The notes below the pieces were generated by a model. That model was not told the origin of the DNA. It made no database searches and saw nothing but the letters and a program-made list of their open reading frames with translations. This document shows, piece after piece, positions 35,302 through 44,568 of a stretch of DNA of 64,000 bases (its first letter is position 1; each line of letters begins with the position of its first letter). Source of the DNA: an uncultured Phascolarctobacterium sp. (GTDB lineage Bacteria; Bacillota; Negativicutes; Acidaminococcales; Acidaminococcaceae); contig URGS01000007.1 of NCBI GenBank assembly GCA_900547415.1, positions 27,952 to 91,951 of the forward strand, in the 5' to 3' direction. Position numbers and translations under genes: made by a program.

Positions 35302-35747
35302 GAGCAGTTGTTCAGCGTGTAGACCGCGCTAGTGTTACTGTAGACGGCAGCGTTACAGGTAGCGTAAAAAAGGGACTTCTGGTGCTCCTTGGAGTGGCTG
35401 AAGGCGATACTGATAAGGATTTAAGCTATATTGTAGACAAGGTAACGGGTCTGCGCATTTTTGAGGATGAAAACGAAAAAATGAACCTGTCAGTGCAGGA
35501 CGTTGGCGGAGAAATTTTAGCTGTAAGTCAGTTTACTCTTTGCGGCGACTGCCGTAAGGGCAAGCGTCCTTCCTTTGATAAGGCTGCCAAGCCTGATATT
35601 GCCAATGATTACTATGAACGTTTTGTGGCTGCATGCCGTGAAAAGGGAATTCATGTGGAGACAGGTGTGTTCCGCGCTCATATGCTGGTTGAGCTGGTAA
35701 ATAATGGCCCTGTGACTATTCTTTTGGATAGCACAAAATTGCTGTAA
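35298..35747 (+). CDS. dtd: D-aminoacyl-tRNA deacylase
   Basis: Hydrolyses D-amino acids from mischarged tRNA. 149 aa with the fold's MRAVVQRVDRASVTV start, the SQFTL active-site motif and NNGPVT near the C-terminus (the Gly-cis-Pro chiral filter). It overlaps the rel stop by four bases, so translation is coupled. Confidence 0.95.
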   Translation: MRAVVQRVDRASVTVDGSVTGSVKKGLLVLLGVAEGDTDKDLSYIVDKVTGLRIFEDENEKMNLSVQDVGGEILAVSQFTLCGDCRKGKRPSFDKAAKPDIANDYYERFVAACREKGIHVETGVFRAHMLVELVNNGPVTILLDSTKLL

Positions 35748-35869
35748 TCTTTAAAAGTTGTTGTTGTATTTACTGCCATTAGGCGTAGATGCTTATTTTT
35801 AATATGTTTGCTCCTTATTCTGCTTCGGATAAGGAGCCTTTGGGTTATTTATCGAAAGGAGCGATAAAA

Positions 35870-36496
35870 ATGAAAATATATTCTCGTGAGGTAGGTCATA
35901 TTGGCACCAACTGCTATGTTGTTGTGAATGAGAAGGATGGGGAATGCTTTGTTGTTGACCCTGGTGGAGACTGTGATGTTATTATGAAGATGGCAGCTGA
36001 TGCTAAAGCTAAAATTACTGCTATTTTGCTGACTCATGGACATAGCGACCATATTGGTGCTTTAGACGAGCTTCGTAAGGCTACAGGCGCTGCTGTATAC
36101 ATGAGCGAGGGAGATGCAGAATGCCTTACTAGTCCTACTACTAATCTTTCTGCTTTTTGGGGTATGAATATGACCTCTGCACCTGCAGAAAACTACGTTG
36201 AGGACGGCGAAGCTATTTTCGTAGCAGGTATGGAATTAAAATGCCTTGCAACACCTGGACACACTAAAGGTGGTGTATGCTACTACAGCAAGGAGTTTGG
36301 AGTAGCATTTGTTGGTGATACTATTTTCTGTGAGTCCATTGGTCGTACCGATTTCCCCGGTGGCAGTTATTCCGGCCTTTTGGATTCCATTAAAAGTAAG
36401 CTGTTGACACTTGATGATGATGTGACATTGCTGCCCGGACACGGACCTAAAACCACCGTTGGCTGGGAGCGTCGCAGAAACCCATTTCTGCAATAA
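35870..36496 (+). CDS. Glyoxalase II-like MBL hydrolase
   Basis: 208 aa small metallo-beta-lactamase fold protein of the GloB-like group common after rel-dtd in Firmicutes. Zinc motif THGHSDH, then TPGHTKGG, a GDTIF aspartate and a final LLPGHGP histidine. Probably cytoplasmic, acting on a thioester such as S-lactoylglutathione or another thiol adduct; substrate not readable. The ATG at 35870 is behind AAAGGAGCGA; an upstream extension to 35789 has no support. Followed three bases later by the AI-2E-type transporter. Confidence 0.85.
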   Translation: MKIYSREVGHIGTNCYVVVNEKDGECFVVDPGGDCDVIMKMAADAKAKITAILLTHGHSDHIGALDELRKATGAAVYMSEGDAECLTSPTTNLSAFWGMNMTSAPAENYVEDGEAIFVAGMELKCLATPGHTKGGVCYYSKEFGVAFVGDTIFCESIGRTDFPGGSYSGLLDSIKSKLLTLDDDVTLLPGHGPKTTVGWERRRNPFLQ

Positions 36497-36499
36497 CGT

Positions 36500-37573
36500 A
36501 TGTTCAAATATTGGCCTGTAATACGCAGCAACACCTTTTTTAAGCTAGGTGTAACCGCTGTAATTTCATATATTTTATATTTGCTGTCAGGCTTTCTGCT
36601 GCCGATTTTGCTGGCTATAGGACTGGCTTTTCTGCTGTATCCTGTTGTTGATGCAATATCCCAGATTCGTATGGCTCGTGGCATGATTAAGCTGAGCTGG
36701 GCTGTGGCTATAGTGCTGGCGCTGCTCGCCTTTTGTTTGTTTATCGTAGTTACAATAGGCTTTATCATTCTGCCTTTGTTTGGACAGATGAATGAGTTTA
36801 TACAAAAGCTGCCTGCAATTGCCATGAAGTCTAATATTGTCGCTTTCGAGACGGCTTTGGATAATCCTGCTGCATTGCCTGTGCTGCCCTCCAACTTCAA
36901 TATGCTTTTTGAGGATTTGGTTAATTGGGCTATGGGCTTTGTAAGTGCACTTTTAAGCAAGCTGCTGAAATCCAGTATGGAAATTTTCCAGAACCTTATT
37001 GGTATGATTATCGTTCCATTTCTAACCTTTTATTTTCTTAAGGATTGGCGCGATTTGCGCAGAATGGTAATCAATCTTTTTTCTTATGATGTACAGCCTA
37101 GGGCAGCGCGAATTTTAGACGAAATTGGCAAAACCTTAAGTGCCTACGTTCGTGGCCTTGGCAAGCTGAGCCTTATTTCAGGCTTCTGCATTGCTGTAGG
37201 TACTGCTGTTATGGGTATTGAGCTGCCGTTGGTGCTGGGTTTTTGGGCTATTTTGGCCGAAACTGTACCTGTAGTTGGCCCTCTCATGGGTGCGGTGCCT
37301 GCAATTTTTATTGCTTACGAGCAGTCTCCTGAGTCCGCCTTTAATGTAGCTCTGTTTTATATTGTGTACTACCAGATTGACGCCAATATTCTCTTGCCTA
37401 AGGTAATGGGTAAAAATGTTGACGTTCATCCTGTAGTTTTGATTATTAGTCTGCTTATAGGTGCTAAGCTTTTTGGTATTTTAGGTATGGTTTTTGCCGT
37501 ACCTGTTGCAGCAGTTTATGGCGTTATGTACAGGGAGCTTTGGCATGAAAGAAAGAACAGCCCTGCTGAATAA
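36500..37573 (+). CDS. AI-2E (TqsA/YdiK-type) family membrane transporter
   Basis: 357 aa integral membrane protein with about eight membrane segments and a central soluble loop (FIQKLPAIAM region), the pattern of the AI-2 exporter/PerM superfamily. Features include FLTFYFLKDWRDLRRMV and late glycine-rich helices with PVVGPLMGAVPAI and VMGKNVDVHP. Members export autoinducer-2 or exchange Na+ and H+; the substrate here is unknown. It starts three bases after the MBL hydrolase stop with no clear ribosome site of its own, so translation is probably coupled. Confidence 0.85.
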   Translation: MFKYWPVIRSNTFFKLGVTAVISYILYLLSGFLLPILLAIGLAFLLYPVVDAISQIRMARGMIKLSWAVAIVLALLAFCLFIVVTIGFIILPLFGQMNEFIQKLPAIAMKSNIVAFETALDNPAALPVLPSNFNMLFEDLVNWAMGFVSALLSKLLKSSMEIFQNLIGMIIVPFLTFYFLKDWRDLRRMVINLFSYDVQPRAARILDEIGKTLSAYVRGLGKLSLISGFCIAVGTAVMGIELPLVLGFWAILAETVPVVGPLMGAVPAIFIAYEQSPESAFNVALFYIVYYQIDANILLPKVMGKNVDVHPVVLIISLLIGAKLFGILGMVFAVPVAAVYGVMYRELWHERKNSPAE

Positions 37574-37677
37574 TTTCTTAGCTTAGCTCAGTTTGTTGAG
37601 TCTTTGGCTATGAAGCAGTATTTTGGTATATGGCAGGCCGATGATTCCTATATAAGGTAATGAATAAAGCATAATTA

Positions 37678-39168
37678 ATGCTGAAGAATATGACTATGAA
37701 ATATTTTATACTTACCAACAATACTGAATATGAGCTGACGCGGCCTGTTTGTGATATGGCCGCGTTCTTTGACTACCAGCTGCTGCATGATGTTTCTCAG
37801 CTGCCTGACGGCGAGCCTTTAGCTGTAGTAAGCCTGACACATACTCAGGGTCGGGTGGAGTCTGTTATAGAGCAGGGGGGCGCTGAATTTAGATTTGGTG
37901 TTGACTGTCAGCAGGGAGCCGATGAATATGGTGACGCCCTGGCCAGCGGTGAGGTGAAGCGCTGCGTAAAAATTGCAGTGTATGAGGCGTTCTGTATTTT
38001 AGTTGGCAGTCGTCCTGAGCTTCCTTGGGGAATTTTGACTGGTGTGCGTCCAGGCAAGCTGGCTCACAAGCTGGTTGACGGTGGTGTAGCCTTTGATCGG
38101 TTGGCCGATACTCTGGAAAGAAACTATCTTTTGCCACCGAAGCAGGGAAATTTGCTCACTGGCATTTGCCGTCTGCAGAAGCAGCTTGTGGCAGATGATG
38201 AGCGTTTTTGCGAGGCTGGAATCTATGTTGGCATTCCCTTTTGCCCTTCAAGATGCACATACTGTTCATTTCCTGCAGGAATAGTCCCTCAGGATGAAGA
38301 ATCACAGCAAAACTTTGTGAATTTGATTGAACAAGACATAGAAAATGTGGTACAATTAATAAGTATGCATAGCTTGCGTGTAACCTCTCTGTATATTGGC
38401 GGCGGAACGCCGACCAGTTTAAATGACAGGGTGTTTGCGCGCTTATTGGCGTTTGCTGAGAAGCTTAAGCTGCCTACTGTAAAGGAATTTACGGTAGAGG
38501 CCGGGCGTCCGGATTGCTTTAGTGCGGCTAAGCTTTCTGCTATGGAAAGCGCAGGCGTAACCCGCATTAGTGTTAATCCTCAAACCTTTCGCGACCGTAC
38601 ATTAAGGCTCATTGGCCGCAGACATACTGTGGATGATTTTTACAGAGCCTATGAAATGGTGCGAAAAAGCAGTATTCCTGTAATCAATATGGACCTGATT
38701 ATTGGTTTGCCTGGAGAGAATGAGGCGGACGTACTGTATTCCTACGAGGAAGCTGCAAGGCTTGATCCGGAAAACCTTACAATTCATACTCTGACACTTA
38801 AGCGTGGTGCTGAGCTTTTCGGCTCTCAAGTGAAGATGGAGCCTGAAACGGCAGGGCGTTTGGTGGAGAAGGGAATGGAAGCAGCAAGAGCTATGGGTAT
38901 GCACCCTTATTATTTATATCGTCAGCATTATATGCTGGGCCATCTGGCCAATATCGGGTATGCAAAGCCTGGTACGGAAAGCATTTATAATATTCAGATG
39001 ATGGAGGAGCGTCATCCTGTTATCGGTATTGGCCCTGCTTCTGCAAGCAAGGTGCCCCTGAGAGACGGCCACCATCTGGAAAAGCTCAATATGCCTCGTA
39101 ATGTAAGGGCGTACAGTGAGCGTTTAGATGAGCTATTTATGAGAAGACAAGAGTTATTCAAACTTTAG
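37678..39168 (+). CDS. hemZ: HemZ, oxygen-independent coproporphyrinogen dehydrogenase-like radical SAM
   Basis: Radical SAM protein of 496 aa in the HemN/HemZ group. The iron-sulfur motif CPSRCTYC uses Cys189, Cys193 and Cys196, with a GGGTPT SAM-binding segment after it. An extra N-terminal domain of about 180 residues and the VRPGKLAHKL stretch mark it as HemZ rather than HemW or HemN. In the family it decarboxylates coproporphyrinogen III, but the function of HemZ is less certain. Start ambiguous among ATGs at 37678, 37690 and 37696. Followed ten bases on by hisS. Confidence 0.85.
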   Translation: MLKNMTMKYFILTNNTEYELTRPVCDMAAFFDYQLLHDVSQLPDGEPLAVVSLTHTQGRVESVIEQGGAEFRFGVDCQQGADEYGDALASGEVKRCVKIAVYEAFCILVGSRPELPWGILTGVRPGKLAHKLVDGGVAFDRLADTLERNYLLPPKQGNLLTGICRLQKQLVADDERFCEAGIYVGIPFCPSRCTYCSFPAGIVPQDEESQQNFVNLIEQDIENVVQLISMHSLRVTSLYIGGGTPTSLNDRVFARLLAFAEKLKLPTVKEFTVEAGRPDCFSAAKLSAMESAGVTRISVNPQTFRDRTLRLIGRRHTVDDFYRAYEMVRKSSIPVINMDLIIGLPGENEADVLYSYEEAARLDPENLTIHTLTLKRGAELFGSQVKMEPETAGRLVEKGMEAARAMGMHPYYLYRQHYMLGHLANIGYAKPGTESIYNIQMMEERHPVIGIGPASASKVPLRDGHHLEKLNMPRNVRAYSERLDELFMRRQELFKL

Positions 39169-39178
39169 GAGGTATAAA

Positions 39179-40438
39179 ATGCTAACAACTGCCCCTCGCG
39201 GTACAAAGGATATTATGCCGACAGATGTTAATGCATGGCGCTATCTGGAAGAGACCATGCGTAAGATTTGCGCACAATATGGCTATAAAGAAATCAGAAC
39301 TCCTGTGTTTGAACACACAGAGCTGTTTCAGCGCGGTATTGGCGATACTACTGACGTAGTTGAGAAGGAAATGTACACCTTCACTGATCGCGGCAACCGC
39401 AGCATTACTCTGCGTCCCGAAAATACTGCTTCTGCAGTACGTGCTTATGTTGAGCATAAGCTGAGCAAGGACGACGCTGCTACTAAATTTTACTACATCG
39501 GACCTATGTTCCGCTATGACCGTCCTCAGGCTGGTCGTTTGCGTGAATTCCACCAGTTTGGCATTGAAGCCTTAGGTGTGGTTGGTCCTAATGTAGATGC
39601 AGAAATTATTCTTTTGGCAGTACAGGTTCTCAACTCTTTAGGCTTGAAAGATCTGAAGCTGAAGATTAATTCTGTAGGTTGTCCTAACTGCCGTCCGCAG
39701 CACCGCGAAAAACTGCAGGCTTTCTTTAAGCCTAATTTTGACAAGCTGTGCAAGGATTGCCAAGGTCGTTACGACAGAAATCCCCTGCGTCTCTTAGACT
39801 GCAAAAATCCTCAATGCCATGAATTAGGTATTGGCGCTCCCAGTCTTGAGGAATGCTTGTGCGACGACTGCAAGGCGCATTTTGAAGGCTTAAAGGAACT
39901 GCTGACTGCAGCTGGCGTAGAGTATGAGGTTGACCACAATCTTGTTCGCGGTCTGGACTACTACACCAAGACTGCATTTGAAATCCAATACGCACCCTTG
40001 GGCGCACAAAGCGCAGTTTGCGGCGGCGGTCGTTATGATGGTCTGGTACAGGAAATCAGTGGAGATGAGGCAAGACCTGGCATTGGTTTTGCAATGGGTA
40101 TGGAGCGTGTACTCCTGGCTCTGGAAAAACAAAATCTGCTGCCTGAGTTTGACGAAAGCATTGATGCTTACGTTGTATGTCCTAAGAAGGAAAACTTTAC
40201 TTTGGCCTTTAAAACAGCTATTGAGCTGCGTAAGGCAGGCTTTAAGGTTGAATATGACTTTAATGGCCGCAGCATGAAGGCTCAAATGAAGCAGGCTAAC
40301 AAATTCCAGGCTAAACAGGTGTTAATTTTTGGCGAGGACGAGGTTGCTCGAGGTGCTGTTGTTGTCCGCAACATGGCTTCCAGTGAACAGCAAGAAATCG
40401 CTGTTAATGATATTATCAACTATTTTAATAATCTATAA
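39179..40438 (+). CDS. hisS: Histidyl-tRNA synthetase
   Basis: Class II synthetase charging tRNA-His. 419 aa. Motif 1 region APRGTKDIMP and TPVFEHTELFQRG, motif 2 with YYIGPMFRYDRPQAGR, the histidine-specific LVRGLDYYTKTAFE, motif 3 with GIGFAMGMERVLLAL, and a C-terminal anticodon-binding domain. The ATG follows TAGGAGG. It is followed 16 bases later by aspS, the conserved hisS-aspS pair. Confidence 0.96.
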   Translation: MLTTAPRGTKDIMPTDVNAWRYLEETMRKICAQYGYKEIRTPVFEHTELFQRGIGDTTDVVEKEMYTFTDRGNRSITLRPENTASAVRAYVEHKLSKDDAATKFYYIGPMFRYDRPQAGRLREFHQFGIEALGVVGPNVDAEIILLAVQVLNSLGLKDLKLKINSVGCPNCRPQHREKLQAFFKPNFDKLCKDCQGRYDRNPLRLLDCKNPQCHELGIGAPSLEECLCDDCKAHFEGLKELLTAAGVEYEVDHNLVRGLDYYTKTAFEIQYAPLGAQSAVCGGGRYDGLVQEISGDEARPGIGFAMGMERVLLALEKQNLLPEFDESIDAYVVCPKKENFTLAFKTAIELRKAGFKVEYDFNGRSMKAQMKQANKFQAKQVLIFGEDEVARGAVVVRNMASSEQQEIAVNDIINYFNNL

Positions 40439-40454
40439 TTTAGAGGTGTGTAAC

Positions 40455-42242
40455 ATGATTAAAGAAAAACGCAGCCATCATTGTGGCGAGCTGACCAAGG
40501 AACAAGCTGGTGCACAAGTTGTACTGTGCGGCTGGGTTTCCAAAAGACGCGACCACGGCGGATTAATCTTTATCGACCTGCGTGACCGCAGCGGTATTGT
40601 ACAAGTTGTAGCTGACCCTGATACTGCAGGCAGCAGCTTCAAAATCGCTGAGGACATCCGTAATGAGTATGTAATCAAGGTTAATGGTACCGTTCGTCTC
40701 CGCGACGAGGCTACCATCAACGAGAACATCGCAACTGGCGCTATCGAAGTTGTAGCTGCTGAGATCGAAGTTCTGAACACTGCAAAAACTCCTCCGTTCT
40801 ACATTCAGGACGGCATTGATACTGACGAAAATCTGCGTCTGAAATATCGTTACCTGGACCTGCGTCGTCCGGAGATGCAAAAGAATATCATTCTGCGTCA
40901 CAAAGTAACCAAGCTGATGCGCGACTTCCTGGATAACAATGGCTTCCTGGAAATCGAAACCCCGATGCTGTGCAAGAGCACTCCTGAAGGCGCTCGTGAC
41001 TATCTGGTTCCCAGCCGTGTTAACCCTGGCAAATTCTACGCTCTGCCCCAATCTCCGCAAATTTTCAAACAATTGCTGATGGTTTCCGGCTTCGAGCGTT
41101 ATTTCCAAATTGCTCGCTGCTTCCGTGATGAGGATCTGCGTGCCGACCGTCAGCCTGAATTCACACAGCTGGACATGGAAATGTCCTTTGTTGAGGTTGA
41201 TGACGTTCTGGAGCTGATGGAAGGTCTGATTTCCTACATCTTCGAAGGCGCTCTTGGCAAAAAGCTGGAAGTTCCCTTCCGTCGTATGACCTGGGACGAA
41301 GCAATGGACAAATATGGCAGTGACAAACCTGACCTGCGCTTTGATATGCCTCTCTACAATGTAAGCGAAGCTATTAAAGGCTGCAGCTTCCAAGTATTCA
41401 ACAGCGTTGTAGAAAACGGTGGTCAAGTTAAATGTATCAACGTTAAGGGCTACGCTAATATTCCTCGTCGTGAGCTGGATGGCCTGGTTAAATTTGTTGG
41501 TATTTACGGCGCTAAGGGTATGGCTTGGCTGCAATTCCCTGAAGAGGGCGGCGTAAAATCCTCCATTGCTAAATTCTTTACTGACGAAAACATTGAAGCA
41601 CTGAAAAAGGCTGCTGAGGTTGAACCTGGCGACTTGCTGCTCTTTGTTGCTGATAAACCGTCCGTAGTTGCTCAATCCTTGGGTGCACTGCGTATTGAAA
41701 TGGCTAAACGTCGTGATCTCATTGACCCCAATGCTCTCAGCTTCTTGTGGGTTGTTGATTTCCCCATGTTCGAGTACAACGAAGAAGAAAAACGTTATGT
41801 TGCAATGCACCATCCGTTCACTGCTCCTCGTGATGAAGACCTGCCTCTGCTGGAATCCGATCCTGGTAAGGTATATGCTAAAGCATATGATATGGTTCTT
41901 AACGGCACTGAAATCGGCGGCGGCTCCATCCGTATTCATCGTCGTGACGTACAAAAAGCTGTATTCTCTGCAATCGGTCTGTCCGATGAAGAGGCTGCAT
42001 CTAAATTTGGCTTCATGATGAATGCATTTACCTATGGTGCTCCTCCTCATGGTGGTCTGGCATTCGGTTTGGATCGTATGATTATGATCATGGCTCAACG
42101 TGACTCTATTCGTGACGTAATTGCCTTCCCGAAAACTCAAAGTGCTTCTGACCTGATGACTCAAGCTCCTGACGTTGTTGATGACAAACAGCTGCGCGAG
42201 CTGCACATCAAGACTAGCTTGTTAGTTAAAAAAGAAAAATAA
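40455..42242 (+). CDS. aspS: Aspartyl-tRNA synthetase (bacterial type)
   Basis: Class IIb synthetase charging tRNA-Asp. 595 aa with an N-terminal OB-fold anticodon domain (GWVSKRRDHGGLIFIDLRDR), motif 2 FRDEDLRADRQPEFTQLD, the bacterial GAD insertion and motif 3 GLAFGLDRMIMIM. The ATG at 40455 has AGAGGTGTG upstream; the frame is open back into hisS but has no other ribosome site. It is highly biased to CAA glutamine and C-ending codons, a sign of strong expression. Discriminating versus non-discriminating type cannot be settled here. Confidence 0.96.
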   Translation: MIKEKRSHHCGELTKEQAGAQVVLCGWVSKRRDHGGLIFIDLRDRSGIVQVVADPDTAGSSFKIAEDIRNEYVIKVNGTVRLRDEATINENIATGAIEVVAAEIEVLNTAKTPPFYIQDGIDTDENLRLKYRYLDLRRPEMQKNIILRHKVTKLMRDFLDNNGFLEIETPMLCKSTPEGARDYLVPSRVNPGKFYALPQSPQIFKQLLMVSGFERYFQIARCFRDEDLRADRQPEFTQLDMEMSFVEVDDVLELMEGLISYIFEGALGKKLEVPFRRMTWDEAMDKYGSDKPDLRFDMPLYNVSEAIKGCSFQVFNSVVENGGQVKCINVKGYANIPRRELDGLVKFVGIYGAKGMAWLQFPEEGGVKSSIAKFFTDENIEALKKAAEVEPGDLLLFVADKPSVVAQSLGALRIEMAKRRDLIDPNALSFLWVVDFPMFEYNEEEKRYVAMHHPFTAPRDEDLPLLESDPGKVYAKAYDMVLNGTEIGGGSIRIHRRDVQKAVFSAIGLSDEEAASKFGFMMNAFTYGAPPHGGLAFGLDRMIMIMAQRDSIRDVIAFPKTQSASDLMTQAPDVVDDKQLRELHIKTSLLVKKEK

Positions 42243-42254
42243 TCTGTTTACAAG

Positions 42255-42288
42255 TGGACTGCTGCGTTTATGTAGCAGTCCATTTTTG
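42255..42288 (+). terminator. Intrinsic terminator of hisS-aspS
   Basis: Eleven-pair stem TGGACTGCTGC (42255-42265) with GTAGCAGTCCA (42272-42282), one G-T pair, then five T. Confidence 0.9.
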
Positions 42289-42347
42289 TATACTATAGAA
42301 GTCTATAGAAAATTTTAGAAAAATTTGCAAAAAAGTGCCTTTTAAAG

Positions 42348-42376
42348 TTGAAAAATTCTGTCCAATTTGCTATTAT
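42348..42376 (+). promoter_or_regulatory. Upstream promoter of the 6S RNA gene
   Basis: TTGAAA (42348-42353), 17-base spacer, TATTAT (42371-42376). A second copy of the AATTTGCTA...TATTAT sequence puts another -10 at 42421-42426, right before the RNA, with a weak -35. Confidence 0.6.
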
Positions 42377-42427
42377 AGAGGTGTCGAAAGACAGAGACAA
42401 ATTGAGAACAAATTTGCTAGTATTATA

Positions 42428-42606
42428 CCCCTGCGATGTTCGTTACATTGCTTCACAGGTTTTGAGCCAACACTCTGACCTAGGGAGCCTGATACTCCTC
42501 CTACCAAAAACAAGCCTCCTTGGAGTGGACGTTTGCGGTCGGCAGGGAAGGCACCCACCTGCACACGCAGGTTCAAAACATGGAGCAGGACGGCATTGTG
42601 GGGATT
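42428..42606 (+). ncRNA. ssrS: 6S RNA
   Basis: A 6S RNA by its conserved primary and secondary features: GATGTTCG near the 5' end, TTTTGAGCCAACA, an AAGCCTCC segment in the middle, and CACCTGC..GCAGGTTCAA near the 3' end. The outer stem pairs bases 42429-42438 with 42594-42603 throughout, allowing G-T. The length of about 180 nt is right. 6S RNA mimics an open promoter and holds sigma-A RNA polymerase, mainly in stationary phase. It lies between aspS and rarA; I recall the same setting for one Bacillus 6S gene. Exact ends are estimated. Confidence 0.8.
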
Positions 42607-42687
42607 AATATTTTTAGGGGTAGTTTTGATATTCTGGCTACGACTTCTAAAGCTCTTGGAATAAGTGATATTTGAAATAGTGATTTT

Positions 42688-42714
42688 GGCTGCTTGTGAT
42701 CTAAGCAGCCTTTT
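42688..42714 (+). terminator. Terminator upstream of rarA
   Basis: Perfect eight-base stem GGCTGCTT (42688-42695) / AAGCAGCC (42703-42710) plus TTTT, 80 bases after the 6S RNA and 27 before rarA. It closes the 6S transcript or attenuates readthrough into rarA. The stretch 42607-42687 shows nothing else. Confidence 0.7.
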
Positions 42715-42740
42715 GTATATACAGACGATGGAGAATGGTC

Positions 42741-44030
42741 ATGGAAGATTTGTTTGGCAATTTATTTGCAGAAGAAAAGAAAATGGATAAGCCTCTGGCC
42801 GACAGAATGCGTCCTGAGAAGCTCGATGACTTTGTAGGGCAGTCCCAGGCTGTAGGAGCTGGCAGTCCTCTCAGAAGAATGATTGAGCGCGATATGCTGC
42901 AATCAGTATTGTTCTATGGACCGCCTGGTACAGGCAAAACAACTTTGGCTCAGGTTATTGCCCACGTGACAGGTGAACAGTTTGTTTCCATTAACGCAGT
43001 TTCCAGCGGCGTTCCTGAACTGCGCAAGCTTATTGCCAAGGCTCAGGAAACACGCCAGCGCGGCATGGGCAGAACCATAGTTTTTATCGACGAGATTCAT
43101 CGCTTCAACAAGGCTCAGCAGGATGTACTGCTGCCCTATGTGGAAAATGGCACCATTGTTCTGATTGGCGCTACAACAGAAAATCCTTTCTTTGAGATAA
43201 ATTCACCCCTGCTTTCTCGTATGAAGGTTGTACGTTTGGAAAAGCTGCAGCCCAAGCATATAGAGCAAATACTTAAACGTGCCGTTTCTGACCCCGTAAA
43301 GGGCTTTGAAGGCAGTTTTAAGATAGAGGACGATGCATTAAGCATAATTGCAGATTTCGCCGCAGGAGACGCCCGCAGCGCTCTTAATATTCTGGAGCAG
43401 GCAGAGTTTATGCTTCCTGAAAGCGGTGAGCGTGTCATTACGGTTGATGTACTCCGCAGTGTTATAGGAACAGCTATGCAGCGCTATGATAAAAAGGGCG
43501 ATCAGCATTACGATATTGTATCTGCCTTTATCAAGAGCATGCGTGGTGGTGATGCAGACGCTGCTCTGCATTATATGGCTCGCATGATGGAGGGGGGAGA
43601 GGACCTGCGTTTTATTGCTCGCCGTATTGTAATTTGTGCGGCTGAGGATGTAGGTATGGCTGATCCTCAGGCATTGGTAGTGGCCAATGCTGCAGCTCAG
43701 GCGGCGGACTTTGTAGGCTGGCCTGAGGCTCGTATTCCCTTGGCAGAGGCTGTTTGCTACATTGCTACTGCACCTAAAAGCAATGCCTCCTATATGGGCA
43801 TTGATGCAGCTTTAAATGATGTACGCAAGCGTAATTGTGGCAATGTACCCAAGCATTTGCGTGATGCTCATTATCCTGGTGCCGCAGCTTTGGGACATGG
43901 TCTGACATATAAATATGTTCACGACTATCCTGGTGGCTGGGTTAAGCAGCAGTATTTGCCAGATGAGCTTTTAGGAACCCGTTACTATATTCCTACAGGA
44001 CGTGGACGGGATATAGATAATAAGAAATAA
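42741..44030 (+). CDS. rarA: Replication-associated recombination protein RarA (MgsA)
   Basis: AAA+ ATPase related to clamp loaders and RuvB that acts at stalled forks. 429 aa. Walker A GPPGTGKTT at 60-68, Walker B DEIHRF from 117, sensor 1 in GATTENPFFE, and the C-terminal tetramerisation domain with SNASYMGIDAALNDV. The ATG at 42741 is preferred (seven bases from GGAG) over the ATG at 42735. It follows the 6S RNA and its terminator, so it probably has its own weak promoter. Confidence 0.93.
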   Translation: MEDLFGNLFAEEKKMDKPLADRMRPEKLDDFVGQSQAVGAGSPLRRMIERDMLQSVLFYGPPGTGKTTLAQVIAHVTGEQFVSINAVSSGVPELRKLIAKAQETRQRGMGRTIVFIDEIHRFNKAQQDVLLPYVENGTIVLIGATTENPFFEINSPLLSRMKVVRLEKLQPKHIEQILKRAVSDPVKGFEGSFKIEDDALSIIADFAAGDARSALNILEQAEFMLPESGERVITVDVLRSVIGTAMQRYDKKGDQHYDIVSAFIKSMRGGDADAALHYMARMMEGGEDLRFIARRIVICAAEDVGMADPQALVVANAAAQAADFVGWPEARIPLAEAVCYIATAPKSNASYMGIDAALNDVRKRNCGNVPKHLRDAHYPGAAALGHGLTYKYVHDYPGGWVKQQYLPDELLGTRYYIPTGRGRDIDNKK

Positions 44031-44259
44031 GCATAATATACAATTAATTTGTTGATTTTATGGTTAAAATCTACAAGAACATAGTAAAATTGCATTATAA
44101 AAAATGGGTAGAAAAGTGCATAATATGAAAAAATTTTAAATATTTTTCTGCGAAATATGCATTTTTAGGTAGCCCAGTGGTGAAATAATAAGCAAAAAAC
44201 CTTATTTTATGGGGGTTTCGGCATGTTTAGAAAAATGTAAAAAAAGTTATAGAAAATGC

Positions 44260-44288
44260 TTGACATATTTGCCACATATCTGTATAAT
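44260..44288 (+). promoter_or_regulatory. Consensus promoter of the tRNA operon
   Basis: Exact TTGACA (44260-44265), 17-base spacer, exact TATAAT (44283-44288). Both hexamers are perfect, as expected for a stable RNA. The stretch 44031-44259 is AT-rich with no gene. Confidence 0.95.
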
Positions 44289-44328
44289 ATCACTTGTAGC
44301 TGACAACAGTCAGAGACAAAAGAGAGAT

Positions 44329-44405
44329 GGCCCGGTGGTTCAGTTGGTTAGAATGCCGCCCTGTCACGGCGGAGGTCGTGGGTTCGAGTCCCATCCGGGT
44401 CGCCA
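44329..44405 (+). tRNA. tRNA-Asp (GTC)
   Basis: Cloverleaf of 77 nt with encoded CCA. The acceptor GGCCCGG pairs with CCGGGTC, the anticodon stem GCCGC/GCGGC holds anticodon GTC, and the T-loop is GGTTCGAGTCC. Confidence 0.97.
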
Positions 44406-44409
44406 CTCT

Positions 44410-44485
44410 GCCTCGGTAGCTCAGTTGGTAGAGCAAAGGACTGAAAATCCTTGTGTCCACAGTTCGATTCTGTGCTGAGGCACCA
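44410..44485 (+). tRNA. tRNA-Phe (GAA)
   Basis: Cloverleaf of 76 nt with encoded CCA. Acceptor GCCTCGG pairs with CTGAGGC, D-arm AGCTCAGTTGGTAGAGC, anticodon GAA in ACTGAAAAT, T-loop AGTTCGATTCT. Four bases after tRNA-Asp, same transcript. Confidence 0.97.
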
Positions 44486-44493
44486 TGAAGATT

Positions 44494-44519
44494 ACACCTG
44501 CTTAGGCGGGTGTTTTTTT
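44494..44519 (+). terminator. Terminator of the tRNA operon
   Basis: ACACCTGC (44494-44501) / GCGGGTGT (44506-44513, one G-T pair) with a TTAG loop and a run of T. Confidence 0.88.
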
Positions 44520-44568
44520 ATATGCTGATGCGCCCCTATAAAAAACTAGTCACTCAACGGAGGATATT

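Noticed and set aside
40563..42206. A 547-codon open frame on the minus strand antisense to aspS
   Set aside because: It is fully inside aspS, whose protein is unmistakable. Its translation has no domain pattern, and the length follows from the biased codon use of aspS.
42348..42608. 86-codon plus-strand frame over the 6S RNA
   Set aside because: The sequence has clear 6S RNA signatures and a paired outer stem; the frame is incidental.
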